64,000 nucleotides of DNA from Proteus terrae subsp. cibarius (GTDB lineage Bacteria; Pseudomonadota; Gammaproteobacteria; Enterobacterales; Enterobacteriaceae): contig NZ_CP047349.1 in NCBI RefSeq assembly GCF_011045835.1, positions 992,001 through 1,056,000 on the forward strand, in the 5' to 3' direction. Shown one piece after another: positions 30,444-40,781 of the stretch. Positions within the stretch are counted from its first letter, which is position 1. The number at the start of each line of letters is the position of its first letter. The notes beneath the pieces were generated by a model. The model was given only the letters and a program-made list of their open reading frames with translations. It was not told the DNA's origin and did no database searches. The translations under genes were made by a program, and so were the position numbers.

Positions 30444-31409
30444 TTATTTAACCTCAATCCCCTGAGCTTGAAGATCAGCATGATAAGACGAGCGAACAAA
30501 CGGCCCACAAGCTGCATGGGTAAAGCCCATCGCAAGTGCTTGCTCTTTCATATATTCAAACTCGTCAGGACTGACGTAGCGTTGAACAGGAAGATGGTGA
30601 CGGCTTGGCTGTAAATATTGCCCTAATGTCAGCATCGTTACCCCATGTTTACGCAGATCACGCATAACGTCAATAATTTCTTCGTTGGTTTCCCCAAGAC
30701 CGACCATCAAACCTGATTTTGTTGGAATATCTGGGTGAGCTTGCTTAAAACGCTCTAACAATGTCAGCGACCATTGATAGTTAGCACCTGGACGTACTTG
30801 GCGATAAACGCGAGGAACATTCTCTAAGTTATGGTTAAAGACATCTGGTGGAGTGTCAGTGAGGATCTCAAGTGCTTTATCCATACGACCACGGAAATCA
30901 GGAACTAATGTTTCAATACGGATTGTTGGGTTTTTTGCACGAATTGCAGCAATACAATCAGCAAAATGTTGAGCTCCGCCATCACGTAAATCATCACGGT
31001 CTACGGACGTAATTACGACGTAGCGTAACCCCATATCTTTAATGGTTTGAGCAAGTTTTTCTGGCTCTTGAGGATCAGGAGCATTAGGGCGGCCATGAGC
31101 GACATCGCAGAATGGGCAACGGCGTGTACAAATTGCGCCCAAGATCATAAAGGTTGCCGTTCCGTGGTTAAAACACTCAGCAAGGTTAGGACAAGAAGCT
31201 TCTTCACAGACGGAATGAAGGCCATTTTTACGCATTGCTGCTTTGATACCCTGAATTTTACTTGAGTCAGCGGGTAGCTTTATTTTCATCCAATCAGGTT
31301 TGCGTAGCAGTTGTTCACGTTCTGTAGCGACTGTTTTAACAGGAATAAGTGCCATTTTATCGGCGTCGCGATATTTAACTCCGCGTTCCATCTGAATAGG
31401 TTTACTCAT
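30444..31409 (-). CDS. lipA: Lipoyl synthase
   Basis: A radical S-adenosylmethionine enzyme that inserts two sulfurs into octanoyl groups on lipoyl domains of 2-oxoacid dehydrogenases. The 321-residue protein carries both iron-sulfur motifs: the auxiliary cluster ligands ([12 protein letters not shown]) and the radical SAM triad ([10 protein letters not shown]). The C-terminal RSSYHADL supplies the Ser ligand region of the auxiliary cluster. It follows lipB by about 100 bases and precedes crcB. Confidence 0.97.
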   Translation of the reverse strand: MSKPIQMERGVKYRDADKMALIPVKTVATEREQLLRKPDWMKIKLPADSSKIQGIKAAMRKNGLHSVCEEASCPNLAECFNHGTATFMILGAICTRRCPFCDVAHGRPNAPDPQEPEKLAQTIKDMGLRYVVITSVDRDDLRDGGAQHFADCIAAIRAKNPTIRIETLVPDFRGRMDKALEILTDTPPDVFNHNLENVPRVYRQVRPGANYQWSLTLLERFKQAHPDIPTKSGLMVGLGETNEEIIDVMRDLRKHGVTMLTLGQYLQPSRHHLPVQRYVSPDEFEYMKEQALAMGFTHAACGPFVRSSYHADLQAQGIEVK

Positions 31410-31510
31410 AATTGTGCCAGTTCCAGTTATCTAGAGTGATTAACACGATGTGACTGAGGTAATCAGGGTTTTAAAAAAATATGACAAATGTTAAAAAAAT
31501 TATAGCATTT

Positions 31511-32155
31511 TTATTGCTGTGGTTGAAATCCTAGTTGTGTACAAAAATGCTTAACTAATAACGGTGCTACCTGTGTCGTTGTCGTATTCGGTGCAAAATC
31601 AATTAATTGCGTCATTTTTAGATCAGAATAACCACAAGGATTTATTCGAGCAAAAGGAGATAAATCCATATCGATATTGAGCGCAAGTCCATGAAAGGAA
31701 CAACCTTTACGGATACGCAATCCTAAAGAGCAAATTTTATCACCCTTCACATAAACGCCAGGTGCATCAGCGCGAGCATAAGCTTCTACATTAAACTCTG
31801 CTAGCGTATCTATAACGGTGTTTTCAAGAGCGGTGACTAATTGACGAACACCTATATGATTGCGTTTTAAATCAATTAAAACATACATCACTTGTTGACC
31901 AGGGCCATGATAAGTTACTTGGCCACCACGATCAGATTGAATAACAGGGATAGCTCCCGTATTTAATAAGTGTTCAGCTTTACCTGCTTGGCCTTGGGTA
32001 AAAACCTGTTCATGTTGAACTAGCCATATTTCATCAGGTGTGTGACTTTCCCGTTTTTCCGTAAACTGATGCATAGAATCAGAAACCGGTAAATAGGGTT
32101 TCACACCTAATTGGCGAATAATGATTGTCTTGTCTTGCACCGTGAAAATCTTCAT
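31511..32155 (-). CDS. lipB: Octanoyltransferase LipB
   Basis: Transfers octanoyl groups from acyl carrier protein to lipoyl domains, the first step of protein lipoylation. The 214-residue protein has the family motifs [15 protein letters not shown] (residues about 78-92), [15 protein letters not shown] with the catalytic Lys, and [14 protein letters not shown] with the catalytic Cys. It acts in series with LipA encoded next door. Confidence 0.96.
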   Translation of the reverse strand: MKIFTVQDKTIIIRQLGVKPYLPVSDSMHQFTEKRESHTPDEIWLVQHEQVFTQGQAGKAEHLLNTGAIPVIQSDRGGQVTYHGPGQQVMYVLIDLKRNHIGVRQLVTALENTVIDTLAEFNVEAYARADAPGVYVKGDKICSLGLRIRKGCSFHGLALNIDMDLSPFARINPCGYSDLKMTQLIDFAPNTTTTQVAPLLVKHFCTQLGFQPQQ

Positions 32156-32262
32156 TTGTAGCGTAATTGTGAAGAGCAGTATAACGCTCCAGTAAATGAA
32201 CTACCAGATTGAGATGTTTTTTTTCCGAGATAGAGTGAAAAATGAGGAAATGCCGAATAAGA

Positions 32263-32289
32263 AAAAGCGCCTTAATGAAAGGCGCTTTT
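32263..32289 (-). terminator. terminator between ybeD and lipB
   Basis: A 9-bp perfect stem (aaaagcgcc/ggcgctttt, loop of 9) just after the ybeD stop codon. T-runs lie on both strands, so it can act on the minus-strand ybeD transcript. Confidence 0.85.
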
Positions 32290-32315
32290 AAAAAGTCATT
32301 TGCTAAAAGAAGAGG

Positions 32316-32579
32316 TTACAGAACCATACGCACCAGTTCAAGTTCACCTAATTCTTTATATAATGTTTCTACTTGATCAATATGAGTTGCGTTGATGGTA
32401 ATAGAAACAGAGTGGTAATTACCTTTACTACTTGGCTTTACTGAAGGAGTGTAATCACCAGGCGCATGGCGTTGAATGACTTCAACGACTTGATCTACTA
32501 GTTCTGGTTTTGCATGACCCATCACTTTATAAGTGAAAGAACATGGGAACTCTAATAGTTCATTTAATTTTGTTTTCAT
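32316..32579 (-). CDS. ybeD: YbeD family protein (DUF493)
   Basis: A small conserved cytoplasmic protein of 87 residues, nearly identical to E. coli YbeD ([12 protein letters not shown], then [20 protein letters not shown]). It has a ferredoxin-like ACT-type fold. Its role is not established; it is conserved between dacA and lipB in enterics. The second of two adjacent ATGs (32577-32579) gives the family start. Confidence 0.93.
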   Translation of the reverse strand: MKTKLNELLEFPCSFTYKVMGHAKPELVDQVVEVIQRHAPGDYTPSVKPSSKGNYHSVSITINATHIDQVETLYKELGELELVRMVL

Positions 32580-32657
32580 CATAATGTAATTCCTTAAGAC
32601 AACAGGCGTTGTTGTTTTAATAATTTATTTCTACACCTAATCTTAGCAAATAAAAAG

Positions 32658-32684
32658 CGCATTCCTTACATAATAAGGAATGCG
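32658..32684 (-). terminator. intrinsic terminator after dacA
   Basis: An 11-bp perfect inverted repeat (cgcattcctta/taaggaatgcg, loop of 5) followed on the minus strand by a run of Ts. It lies about 95 bases past the dacA stop codon. Confidence 0.85.
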
Positions 32685-32779
32685 ATACTGGTAATTAGGG
32701 TAAATATGGGAATGGTAAATGTGTTTCTGCCAATATCTGTATAAAAGTTATATGTGGTCACATTTATCTTTTTCAAGCC

Positions 32780-33991
32780 TTAGCCAAACCAGTGTGAGAA
32801 TAATAATTTGATATAGTCGATAATACGGCTAAAGAAACCACCTTCTTTTACTTCATTCATCACAACTAGCGGGCGCTGTTCGATAACTTGACCATCAAGT
32901 TGGAAATTAATGGTTCCCACAACTTGATTTTTAGCTACTGGCGCATGTAATTCTACATTATCAAGAATATAGCTTGCTTTTAAATCTTTTAAACGACCAC
33001 GAGGAATAGTTAAATAAACATCTTTATCTACCCCTAATTGTACTTTATCTGTTTCACCATACCAGATAGGTTCAGCTGCGAATTCTTTACCCACTTGCAA
33101 TGGTTTTACAGTTTCAAAGAAACGAAAACCCCAAGTAAGTAATTTTTTACTTTCAGCATCACGGCCTTTAGATGAATGACCACCCATAACTGCAGAAATT
33201 AAACGCATATCACCTTCAGTTGCAGAAGCGACGAGGTTATAACCTGCTGATGCTGTATGACCTGTTTTAATACCGTCAACATTTAAACTGGTATCCCACA
33301 ACAAACCATTTCGGTTAGTTTGGCGGATATTGTTGTAGGTGTATTCTTTTTCTTTATAGATGGCATATTCATCAGGTACATCGCGAATTAATGCAGCACC
33401 AATTAGTGCCATATCGCGAGCCGAGCTATATTGCCCCGGAGCATCAAGACCATGAACGGTTTGGAATTGTGTATTTTGTAAACCGAGGCGTTTAACGTAA
33501 TCGTTCATCATGGTTACAAATGTATCTTGGCTTCCGGCAATATAAGAGGCCATTGCGACACAAGCATCATTACCTGATTGTAAATTAATGCCACGGGTTA
33601 ATTGTGCGACAGTAACTTGGTCGCCAGGTTTTAAGAACATTAAAGAAGAGCCACGAAAAACAGGATTACCTGTTGCCCATGCTTCTTCACCAATGGGTAC
33701 GATATCGCTATTAGAGATTTTACCAGCACGAATGGATTGACCGATAACATAACTGGTCATCATTTTGGTTAAACTTGCAGGATCACGGCGAACGTCAGCG
33801 TTCATTTCAGCCAATACTTTCCCAGAATTATAATCAATAAGAATATAAGATTCGGCTTCGATACTAGGAACAGCTGGTATCATTGTTTTTAGGGAATCTT
33901 CCGCAATACCTTGATGGCTTACTGTGAGTAAAGCAAAAGTGGCACTTAATAGGCTTTTTCTTAGTAATTTTGCTGGGAGTATCTGTTTCAT
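32780..33991 (-). CDS. dacA: D-alanyl-D-alanine carboxypeptidase PBP5
   Basis: A low-molecular-weight penicillin-binding protein that trims the terminal D-Ala of peptidoglycan pentapeptides, on the outer face of the inner membrane. It has 403 residues, the same length as E. coli PBP5. Features are a signal peptide to about residue 30, SxxK at Ser73 (SLTK), SGN (LQSGNDAC) and KTG (GIKTGHT). A C-terminal amphipathic helix ([18 protein letters not shown]) anchors it to the membrane. An 11-bp inverted repeat (atatcagcaaa/tttgctgatat, 34043-34086) lies in its leader. Confidence 0.97.
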   Translation of the reverse strand: MKQILPAKLLRKSLLSATFALLTVSHQGIAEDSLKTMIPAVPSIEAESYILIDYNSGKVLAEMNADVRRDPASLTKMMTSYVIGQSIRAGKISNSDIVPIGEEAWATGNPVFRGSSLMFLKPGDQVTVAQLTRGINLQSGNDACVAMASYIAGSQDTFVTMMNDYVKRLGLQNTQFQTVHGLDAPGQYSSARDMALIGAALIRDVPDEYAIYKEKEYTYNNIRQTNRNGLLWDTSLNVDGIKTGHTASAGYNLVASATEGDMRLISAVMGGHSSKGRDAESKKLLTWGFRFFETVKPLQVGKEFAAEPIWYGETDKVQLGVDKDVYLTIPRGRLKDLKASYILDNVELHAPVAKNQVVGTINFQLDGQVIEQRPLVVMNEVKEGGFFSRIIDYIKLLFSHWFG

Positions 33992-34113
33992 TCTGTTTGT
34001 TTAATCCAAAAATTCAGGGAAAAATAGGGACTGATAAATAAAATATCAGCAAACCCAGACGATTTTACGCTTGAATTTGCTGATATAAAAAGGATTTTAC
34101 GTAAAATTATCCT

Positions 34114-35103
34114 TTATTGGGTAATAATAAACCCAGTGATATCTTTAACTTGTTTTAGCTTGTTTTTTATCATTTCAGCTTGATCTTTAGATGAATAAGG
34201 GCCTAGTTGCACTTTATATAATCCATCTATTTTGTTGATCACACCTTGGGTATTAAATAGTGACGATAAATCATTGAGCCAAAACTGTGCATTATTTTCG
34301 TTACTGAGAGCACCAACTTGGACATAAAAGCCTTGTGCTATGGAATTTGAAGGTAATACTGGTTTTGGTGCTTCCGCCTTTGCAGGAGCTGGCGTTGGAA
34401 GTGGAGTAGGCGCTTTTACTTGCACTGGAGCCGATGGCTCAACAGGTGTAGTGTTGTTGACTGGCGTTGATGTTGCTAATGGCGCCGATGTTACTGTTGC
34501 TGGCTGAGCATTAAAGTTAGGGCGCTCAGGCAATGCGGTTGTTTTCTTCTCTATCTGCGCACCATGTGTACCAATACCGCTCATATGACCATTTTGGTCA
34601 ACAACAATTCCTTCAATAAGCAATGGTGTTGTCGGCATTAAACGTAAACTATCAGAAACCGCTGGAGTGACTTGGATCTGTTTTCCATTGACGTAAGGGC
34701 CACGGTCGTTAATACGTACAACCATTGTGCGCCCATTAAGCAAGTTTGTAATTTTCGCATAGCTTGGGATCGGTAATGTAGGATGAGCGACTGCAAACTC
34801 ATAGGGATTAATGCGTTCACCAATGGTAGTTAAACGACTCATCGCTAAACTATCATAGACAACAGCTTCTCCTCGCTCACTAAAGTTTGCAGGATCAGAC
34901 ACAATACGGTAAACCACCCCATTTTTTCGGTAATCTTGATTCGCCGTAGGGTGATAAGGCTCGTAACGTGGCTCTGCACCGAGAACACGTTGAGCTGGCA
35001 CATTGGGTAATGGTGCTGGCTGTTTATTGGTATTCGGTTTATCAATAACACACCCTGACAGTAGCAATGCACTGATACTAATCAAAACCCATTGCAGACG
35101 CAT
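34114..35103 (-). CDS. rlpA: Septal-ring lipoprotein RlpA
   Basis: An endolytic-transglycosylase-family lipoprotein bound to the septal ring. The 329 residues include a signal peptide with lipobox LLSGC (Cys18), a double-psi beta-barrel domain (KITNLLNGRTMVVRINDRGP), a Pro/Ala-rich linker (about 190-245) and a C-terminal SPOR domain (GFYVQVGALSNENNAQFW) that binds denuded glycan. As in E. coli RlpA, the region before the barrel motif is diverged from the active Pseudomonas enzyme, so catalysis is doubtful. It lies between mrdB and dacA in the elongasome cluster. Confidence 0.95.
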   Translation of the reverse strand: MRLQWVLISISALLLSGCVIDKPNTNKQPAPLPNVPAQRVLGAEPRYEPYHPTANQDYRKNGVVYRIVSDPANFSERGEAVVYDSLAMSRLTTIGERINPYEFAVAHPTLPIPSYAKITNLLNGRTMVVRINDRGPYVNGKQIQVTPAVSDSLRLMPTTPLLIEGIVVDQNGHMSGIGTHGAQIEKKTTALPERPNFNAQPATVTSAPLATSTPVNNTTPVEPSAPVQVKAPTPLPTPAPAKAEAPKPVLPSNSIAQGFYVQVGALSNENNAQFWLNDLSSLFNTQGVINKIDGLYKVQLGPYSSKDQAEMIKNKLKQVKDITGFIITQ

Positions 35104-35113
35104 AAAGACCTCA

Positions 35114-36226
35114 TTATAAACTTTTCGATAGTAGTTTTCGGTGTGTATGAATCGACATCACGATACCAAACCCGGCCATTAATACAATAAGGGCCGAGCC
35201 TCCATAACTCATTAGCGGCAACGGAACACCTACAACAGGAAGAATGCCACTCACCATCCCTATATTGACAAAGACATAGACAAAGAAAATTAGCATTAAC
35301 CCGCCAATCATTACTCTACCAAATGTATTTTGTGCTTTCGTTGCAAGGTAAAGGCCTCGCGCGATTAAGAGTATATAAAGAGTCAGTAGTATCAAAACAC
35401 CAATTAATCCGAGTTCTTCCGCCAATACAGCAAAAATAAAGTCTGTATGGCGCTCAGGTAAGAATTCTAATTGAGATTGAGTGCCTTGTAACCATCCTTT
35501 TCCATGTAATCCACCAGAACCAATGGCAATTTTAGATTGGATGATATGATATCCTGCCCCAAGCGGGTCTGATTCAGGGTCGAGAAGCATCATTACCCGT
35601 GCTTGCTGGTAATCATGCATGAGGAAAAACCAGAGTATGGGGATAAAAGCGGCAACAAGAATAATAGCCACGGTGATAAGGCGCCAACTCATTCCCGCAA
35701 GAAAAAGAACAAATAAACCCGATGCGGCAACAAGAATGGATGTTCCTAAATCGGGCTGTGCGGCGACTAATAAAGTTGGTACAAAAATAAGTACCAGAGC
35801 AATAGCCGTATTACGTAATGTAGGAGGGCACACATCGCGATTCATAAATCGAGCGACCATTAAAGGCACCGCTATTTTAGCGATTTCTGAAGGCTGAAAA
35901 CGAACAATACCTAAATCTAGCCAACGTTGTGCTCCTTTACTGATTTGCCCAAAGACATCAACAAGAATAAGTAAAATAACACAAAAGAAATAGAGATGAG
36001 GAGCCCAGCTTTCATAGACTCTTGGTGGGATTTGTGCCATGACTATCATGATCATGAACCCCATAGCAATCTGTCCTAACTTACGTTGCATCATTTCTGG
36101 ATCTTGCCCGCTGGCACTCCACATAATAAACGCGCTGTATCCTAATAACGCAAGAATACAAAGTAAGAATAACGGGTCGATATGGATCCGTGTCCAGAAG
36201 GATTTTTTCTTATTATTTTCAGTCAT
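35114..36226 (-). CDS. mrdB: Rod-shape peptidoglycan glycosyltransferase RodA
   Basis: An SEDS-family polymerase that makes glycan strands for cell elongation with PBP2. It has 370 residues, as in E. coli, and about ten membrane segments. Conserved motifs include [26 protein letters not shown] (with the catalytic-region Asp) and the C-terminal [14 protein letters not shown]. It starts five bases after mrdA, so the partners are coupled in one transcript. Confidence 0.97.
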   Translation of the reverse strand: MTENNKKKSFWTRIHIDPLFLLCILALLGYSAFIMWSASGQDPEMMQRKLGQIAMGFMIMIVMAQIPPRVYESWAPHLYFFCVILLILVDVFGQISKGAQRWLDLGIVRFQPSEIAKIAVPLMVARFMNRDVCPPTLRNTAIALVLIFVPTLLVAAQPDLGTSILVAASGLFVLFLAGMSWRLITVAIILVAAFIPILWFFLMHDYQQARVMMLLDPESDPLGAGYHIIQSKIAIGSGGLHGKGWLQGTQSQLEFLPERHTDFIFAVLAEELGLIGVLILLTLYILLIARGLYLATKAQNTFGRVMIGGLMLIFFVYVFVNIGMVSGILPVVGVPLPLMSYGGSALIVLMAGFGIVMSIHTHRKLLSKSL

Positions 36227-36231
36227 GAGTA

Positions 36232-38142
36232 TTATTCCTCTGAACCACGTGGTGCTGGTGGAGATACTGGCAATACAGTGTTGTTATCACCAAGGAGAAT
36301 GTGGTCAAGAATTTGTCTTGTAATATCACCGACAGAAGGGCCTGCACCACCATTTTCTAGGATAATAGAGATGGCTACAGTTGGCTTATCATAAGGCGCA
36401 AAGGCAATCATCAATTTGTGGTCACGAAGATGTTCTGCCAATTGGCTAGCATTGTAGGTTTCGTAACTAAACACCTGCGCAGTTCCCGATTTTGCTGCTA
36501 TTTTATAAGGTGCATCAGCAAAACTTCGGCGACCTGTGCCATTCGGGAAGTTAGCCACACCATACATACCGTGTTTTGCTAGTTCCCAATAACCTGAGTT
36601 GATATCGCCAATTTGGCGGGTTTCAGTATCAACATAAGGCAACATTTCATTGCCTAGTTTGGTACCGTAAAGTAGGTGAGGGGTTTTAACTTGACCGTCA
36701 TTAATCAATGTCATTAAAGCTTTCGCCATTTGAATTGGCGTTGCTGTCCAATAACCTTGCCCAATACCTACTGGGATCGTGTCACCTTGATACCAAGGCT
36801 TTTTATAACGTTGCTGTTTCCACTCTCGTGTTGGCATGATGCCATTACGCTCTTCAGAGAGATCAATACCTGTATATTCGCCATAGCCAAAGCGGCCCAT
36901 CCAAGTTGATATACGATCAATTCCCATATCATAAGCAACTTGGTAGAAGAAGGTATCCGCAGATTCTACGATAGATTTTGTGACATTAAGTTTTCCATGT
37001 CCCCAACGTTTCCAATCTCGATAACGTTTTTCGGAGCCAGGGAGTTGCCACCAGCCGGGATCATGAATTGTTGTATTGGCTGTAATTACACCTTCACTCA
37101 ATGCTGCAACAGACATAAAGGGTTTCACGGTTGATGCAGGTGGATAAAGCCCCTGAGTTGTTCGGTTGATCAGTGGTCTATCCGGGTTGTTTAGTAATCC
37201 TTGATACTCAGTATTTGAAATCCCACCAACAAATAAGTTTGGATCGTAACTTGGGTTTGATACCAGTGCTAAAATTTCACCATTGCGAGGATCGGTTACT
37301 ACAACCGCAGCTCGGCTTGTAGTGAGTAATGTTTCAATATAGGTTTGCAGTTCAAGGTCGATGGTAAGATAAATATCTTTACCTGCTTGTGGCGGTTGTT
37401 CGTGCAATTGGCGAATAACTCGACCACGGCTATTAACTTCAACCTCTTCATAGCCTGTTGTGCCGTGCAAAGTAGACTCATAATAACGTTCGATGCCTAA
37501 CTTACCAATATCATGAGTTGCAGCATAGTTAGGTGATAAACCTTCTTTATCAAGACGTTCAACATCTTTATCATTAATTTTTGCGACGTAACCAATTACA
37601 TGCGTCAATGCTGAACCATAAGGATAATAACGACGTTGATAGCCTTTGATTTCTAAACCGGGATAGCGATATTGGTTGATAGCGAAACGAGCAACTTGTA
37701 CTTGGCTTAATGTTGTTTTTAAGGCGATAGAGCTAAATCGACGTGAGCGCTTGCGCTCTTTCTCAAATGCAGCAATATCTTCGTCAGTTAAGTCAACAAC
37801 ATCCCTTAAGCTTTCCAGAGTTTCTTGTAAGTTTACTACCTTTTCAGGCACAATTTCTAATTGGTAGATAGTACGATTGAGCGCAAGAGGGATACCTTTG
37901 CGATCGTAAATAATGCCTCTGCTGGGAGCGATCGGTACTAATTTAATTCTGTTATCATTTGAACGTGTCTGATAATCATCATGGCGAGCGATCTGTAAGT
38001 GATTGAGGTTAAAAACCAAAACACCACTCAATATAATAATTACTGAAAATGCGACAATTACACGTCGGATAAATAGCTTTGATTCCGCAGTATAATCTCG
38101 AAACGGGGTACGTTTTTTTCTTTTCATCCCATTTGACTTCAC
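36232..38142 (-). CDS. mrdA: Penicillin-binding protein 2 (elongation transpeptidase)
   Basis: A class B transpeptidase of the rod complex, about 636 residues. It has an N-terminal membrane anchor (about residues 29-47), a pedestal domain and a C-terminal transpeptidase domain. Catalytic motifs are STVK near residue 336, SAD ([10 protein letters not shown]) and KSGT ([10 protein letters not shown]). The residue before the catalytic Ser is Ala ([10 protein letters not shown]), where my recollection of E. coli is Gly. The start may be the GTG used here (GGCGGG upstream) or the ATG five codons later. PBP2 is the main target of mecillinam. Confidence 0.96.
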   Translation of the reverse strand: MKSNGMKRKKRTPFRDYTAESKLFIRRVIVAFSVIIILSGVLVFNLNHLQIARHDDYQTRSNDNRIKLVPIAPSRGIIYDRKGIPLALNRTIYQLEIVPEKVVNLQETLESLRDVVDLTDEDIAAFEKERKRSRRFSSIALKTTLSQVQVARFAINQYRYPGLEIKGYQRRYYPYGSALTHVIGYVAKINDKDVERLDKEGLSPNYAATHDIGKLGIERYYESTLHGTTGYEEVEVNSRGRVIRQLHEQPPQAGKDIYLTIDLELQTYIETLLTTSRAAVVVTDPRNGEILALVSNPSYDPNLFVGGISNTEYQGLLNNPDRPLINRTTQGLYPPASTVKPFMSVAALSEGVITANTTIHDPGWWQLPGSEKRYRDWKRWGHGKLNVTKSIVESADTFFYQVAYDMGIDRISTWMGRFGYGEYTGIDLSEERNGIMPTREWKQQRYKKPWYQGDTIPVGIGQGYWTATPIQMAKALMTLINDGQVKTPHLLYGTKLGNEMLPYVDTETRQIGDINSGYWELAKHGMYGVANFPNGTGRRSFADAPYKIAAKSGTAQVFSYETYNASQLAEHLRDHKLMIAFAPYDKPTVAISIILENGGAGPSVGDITRQILDHILLGDNNTVLPVSPPAPRGSEE

Positions 38143-38165
38143 TTACTGACCCGCCAATTTATTGA

Positions 38166-38636
38166 TTATTCACGATGATAAGGATGGTTTGTGGTAATGC
38201 TCCATGCTCGATAAAGGCTTTCTGCAACCACAACACGAACAAGGGGATGTGGCATTGTTAAAGGAGATAAAGACCAGCTTTGTTCAGCTGCTGCTTTACA
38301 AGCGGGTGCTAATCCTTCCGGGCCACCAATGAGTAAACTGACATTTCTACCATCAAGCTTCCATCGATCAAGTTGTTCTGCAAGTTTTGGCGTATCCCAG
38401 CGAGCGCCAGGAATATCGAGAGTGACGATACGATTTCCTTTACCTACTGCAGCTAACATCTGTTCACCTTCTTTTTCGAGAATACGTTTAATATCCGCAT
38501 TCTTTCCTCGCTTGCCTGCAGGGATCTCGATAAGTTCTAAAGGCATATCTTTGGGGAATCGATTAAGATAATCCATAAAGCCGGTCTGTATCCAGTCCGG
38601 CATTTTTGTACCAACGGCAATGAGCTGTAATTTCAA
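38166..38636 (-). CDS. rlmH: 23S rRNA pseudouridine-1915 N3-methyltransferase RlmH
   Basis: A small SPOUT-class methyltransferase that modifies pseudouridine 1915 in helix 69 of 23S rRNA in assembled 70S ribosomes. The 156-residue protein has the knot motif [11 protein letters not shown] and the C-terminal [14 protein letters not shown] and NHPYHRE. It follows rsfS by two bases. Confidence 0.97.
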   Translation of the reverse strand: MKLQLIAVGTKMPDWIQTGFMDYLNRFPKDMPLELIEIPAGKRGKNADIKRILEKEGEQMLAAVGKGNRIVTLDIPGARWDTPKLAEQLDRWKLDGRNVSLLIGGPEGLAPACKAAAEQSWSLSPLTMPHPLVRVVVAESLYRAWSITTNHPYHRE

Positions 38637-38638
38637 AC

Positions 38639-38956
38639 TCAGCTCCAGAGTTTTTCAAGTTCGTACATACGGCGACTATCTTCTTGCATAACGTGTACCA
38701 TGGCTTCACCAAGGTCAACGACAATCCAGTCAGAAACGCCTTGTCCTTCAACACCTAAAGGTTGTAATCCCGCTTCGCGGCAATCATCAACGAGATTATC
38801 TGCAACTGACATGAGGTGTCTGCTTGAGGTACCTGTACAAATAATCATGTAATCAGTTACACTTGATTTTCCGCGGACATCTAATGCAATAATGTCTTGA
38901 GCTTTAGAATCTTCAAGTTTATCAATAATAAATTGCTGTAATTCAGAACCTTGCAA
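38639..38956 (-). CDS. rsfS: Ribosomal silencing factor RsfS
   Basis: Binds ribosomal protein uL14 and blocks subunit joining when nutrients are scarce. The 105-residue protein has the family core ([54 protein letters not shown]). I place the start at the TTG (38954-38956). It yields the family N-terminus (M-Q-G), and AAAGGTGA sits just before it; a GTG three codons upstream lies inside that ribosome-binding site and has none of its own. The E. coli neighbour cobC is absent here. Confidence 0.93.
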   Translation of the reverse strand: MQGSELQQFIIDKLEDSKAQDIIALDVRGKSSVTDYMIICTGTSSRHLMSVADNLVDDCREAGLQPLGVEGQGVSDWIVVDLGEAMVHVMQEDSRRMYELEKLWS

Positions 38957-39190
38957 AAGGATCACCTTTAATCTAATGGGTTGATTTAGTCGAAAAAATA
39001 ATAAACGCTATTTTAAAGGAATTTATACCAATAAATCTATTTTACTGGATGATTAATTCTAGTTAGCAATAACAAGAACATAAACCTTATTTTCTTGTTT
39101 TTCGACGTTTGATTTAGAAAAATTCATATATGCCCATTAACTGCGCCATAATAGATAACAAAAAGAAGGCAGATAAGAACTTTTCCGTTT
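38957..39190 (+). other. intergenic region with plus-strand hairpin
   Basis: This begins the 400-base gap between the divergent rsfS and DUF1722 genes. It holds the rsfS promoter and a plus-strand terminator-like hairpin at 39071-39102 (aacaagaa/ttcttgtt with an inner ataa/ttat and trailing Ts). A sequence resembling a -10 box (cataat, 39147-39152) could start a transcript through the structured element to the right; no good -35 box is seen. Confidence 0.45.
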
Positions 39191-39295
39191 AGACGACAGT
39201 TTTACCTTACAGTTCCCTTGAGGGAACAGAGGGTGAGAATAACAGCTAAACCTCGTCTGTCAATGCTCATGAAACACCTAATTAGGTGTGTTTTT
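39191..39295 (+). ncRNA. candidate structured leader RNA or small RNA with terminator
   Basis: Three nested helices can be drawn: an outer agacga/tcgtct (39191-39196 with 39253-39258), a middle ttacc/ggtga, and an inner gttccc/gggaac with a ttga loop (39212-39227). The outer and inner helices are perfect; the middle one needs a G-T pair. An intrinsic terminator follows at 39274-39295 (acaccta/taggtgt plus T-run), and the DUF1722 gene starts about 60 bases later. The layout suits either a riboswitch-type attenuator or a free small RNA. I do not recognise it as any known family. Confidence 0.5.
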
Positions 39296-39356
39296 ACTTT
39301 GTTAGCGTCAGATTATACTGTGTAATGCTCAGACTTTTTAATTGGAGAGAAAAAGA

Positions 39357-40103
39357 ATGGAAAGAAAAGTGAATTATCTCGGGATATCTTCAGAAATTAT
39401 GAGTAACACTAATCACCAATTACAAGAAAAGTTAGCATTGCTTTGCGATACTGTTCAGGCGGAAAAGATAGGTATTATGCAGATAGAGGCTCAAAATAGA
39501 GATAATCTATTGCCACTTTATGGTTATATCGGAAAAAAAGGAGACAGCCTTTCCTCACCCCCAAATTTTACTTTACCTCAATTAAATATTGATCAATTTT
39601 TACAACCTATTGTTCTAGACCATTTTCTTACCCAATTTTTCACACTATTTGATTACCAACAACAGGTTAATCAATCATTAACTAAAGGGGCTTTGGTTAA
39701 ATTTCATAGCCGATATAAATATTTAATTATGGCTTATTCACAAGTGGCTTATCGAGAGTTGGGGCATGATATTGCTAATTTTTCTGATTCCATTCCCCTT
39801 GAAGAAGTTGCATCGAAATATCAGGGAAAGCTAATGAAGGCATTGAGTGTTGCAGCAAATAGAGAAGGGCAAACTAATGCGTTAATGCATATGGCTGGGT
39901 ATTTTAAGCGGGATCTAAACTCACAACAAAAACAAGAAATGACACAGACAATTTTACAATATCGTCAAGGTATCGTGCCTTTATCTAAACCTTATGATTT
40001 ACTCAAATATTGGTTAACTGTTTATCCTGATGAGTATTTGAACCATCAACGCTATTTTTCACCTTATCCCTTCGCTTTTAATTATTTAAGAGAGCAACTT
40101 TAG
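39357..40103 (+). CDS. DUF1722 (YbgA-like) protein with extra N-terminal region
   Basis: A 248-residue cytoplasmic protein. The C-terminal 140 residues are a DUF1722 domain like E. coli YbgA: VKFHSRYKYLIMAYSQ, NALMHMAGYFKRDL, QYRQGIVPLSKPYDLLKYWL and a final YFSPYPF. The N-terminal 105 residues do not resemble YbgA. They also lack the cysteines of the DUF523/TudS desulfidase domain that is often fused to DUF1722. The ATG at 39357 has GGAGAG seven bases upstream. The gene occupies the place of cobC in E. coli, is convergent with nadD, and follows the candidate leader RNA. Function unknown. Confidence 0.8.
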   Translation: MERKVNYLGISSEIMSNTNHQLQEKLALLCDTVQAEKIGIMQIEAQNRDNLLPLYGYIGKKGDSLSSPPNFTLPQLNIDQFLQPIVLDHFLTQFFTLFDYQQQVNQSLTKGALVKFHSRYKYLIMAYSQVAYRELGHDIANFSDSIPLEEVASKYQGKLMKALSVAANREGQTNALMHMAGYFKRDLNSQQKQEMTQTILQYRQGIVPLSKPYDLLKYWLTVYPDEYLNHQRYFSPYPFAFNYLREQL

Positions 40104-40109
40104 TCTTAA

Positions 40110-40781
40110 TTATTTATAGAGTTGTTGCTGGCGAATATAGTCTTCAACAGAGTTAGGTAGTAAATCGTGACAATCTAAACCTGCTTTGTGACGAGCACGA
40201 ATATCTGTTGCTGATATATTATAAAGAGGCGTATCAGCCAGAAATATTTTACCCGCAGGTAAACAGTGAATATCTTCTTGCTGATGAGTTTGATGTTTGG
40301 TCAGCCATTTTTGCATTTGCGCTGAGTCGAAATGTGTTTGATAACCAGGGCGGGCGCAAACTAGTAAATGGCATACTTCGAGCAGATCTTCCCATTGGTG
40401 CCATGTGTTAATCGAAAGTAATGAATCTTGACCAATAATAAAAGCCAAGGGTTGTTTATCGCCGATTTCTTTTCTGAAGTCTCTTAATGTCTCAATAGTA
40501 TAAGAAGGTGTTGGCTTCTCAAGTTCACGAGTATCGACTGTAAATGAAGAATATGGCTCAAGAGCCAGACGTACCATCTCAAGACGTTGTTGAGAAGAGG
40601 CCTCTGGTTGAGGACGATGAGGAGGAATATTGTTAGGTAACCAAATCACTTCTTTTAAACCAATTAATCCGGAAAGAGCTTCAACAGGACGCAAATGCCC
40701 ATAATGAATAGGATCAAATGTACCACCATATAAAGCAATGGCTTGGTTAATTAAAGGTGTTGAGGGATTGATTTTAGGCAT
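40110..40781 (-). CDS. nadD: Nicotinate-nucleotide adenylyltransferase
   Basis: Adenylates nicotinate mononucleotide in NAD synthesis. The 223-residue protein has the nucleotidyltransferase motif YGGTFDPIHYGHLRP and the C-terminal ISATDIR loop. It overlaps the end of holA by eight bases, as part of the leuS-lptE-holA-nadD operon. Confidence 0.97.
   Translation of the reverse strand: MPKINPSTPLINQAIALYGGTFDPIHYGHLRPVEALSGLIGLKEVIWLPNNIPPHRPQPEASSQQRLEMVRLALEPYSSFTVDTRELEKPTPSYTIETLRDFRKEIGDKQPLAFIIGQDSLLSINTWHQWEDLLEVCHLLVCARPGYQTHFDSAQMQKWLTKHQTHQQEDIHCLPAGKIFLADTPLYNISATDIRARHKAGLDCHDLLPNSVEDYIRQQQLYK

Noticed and set aside
30431..30535. Longer N-terminus for CrcB
   Set aside because: It would overlap lipA, lacks family similarity before [12 protein letters not shown], and crcB proteins are about 125 residues.
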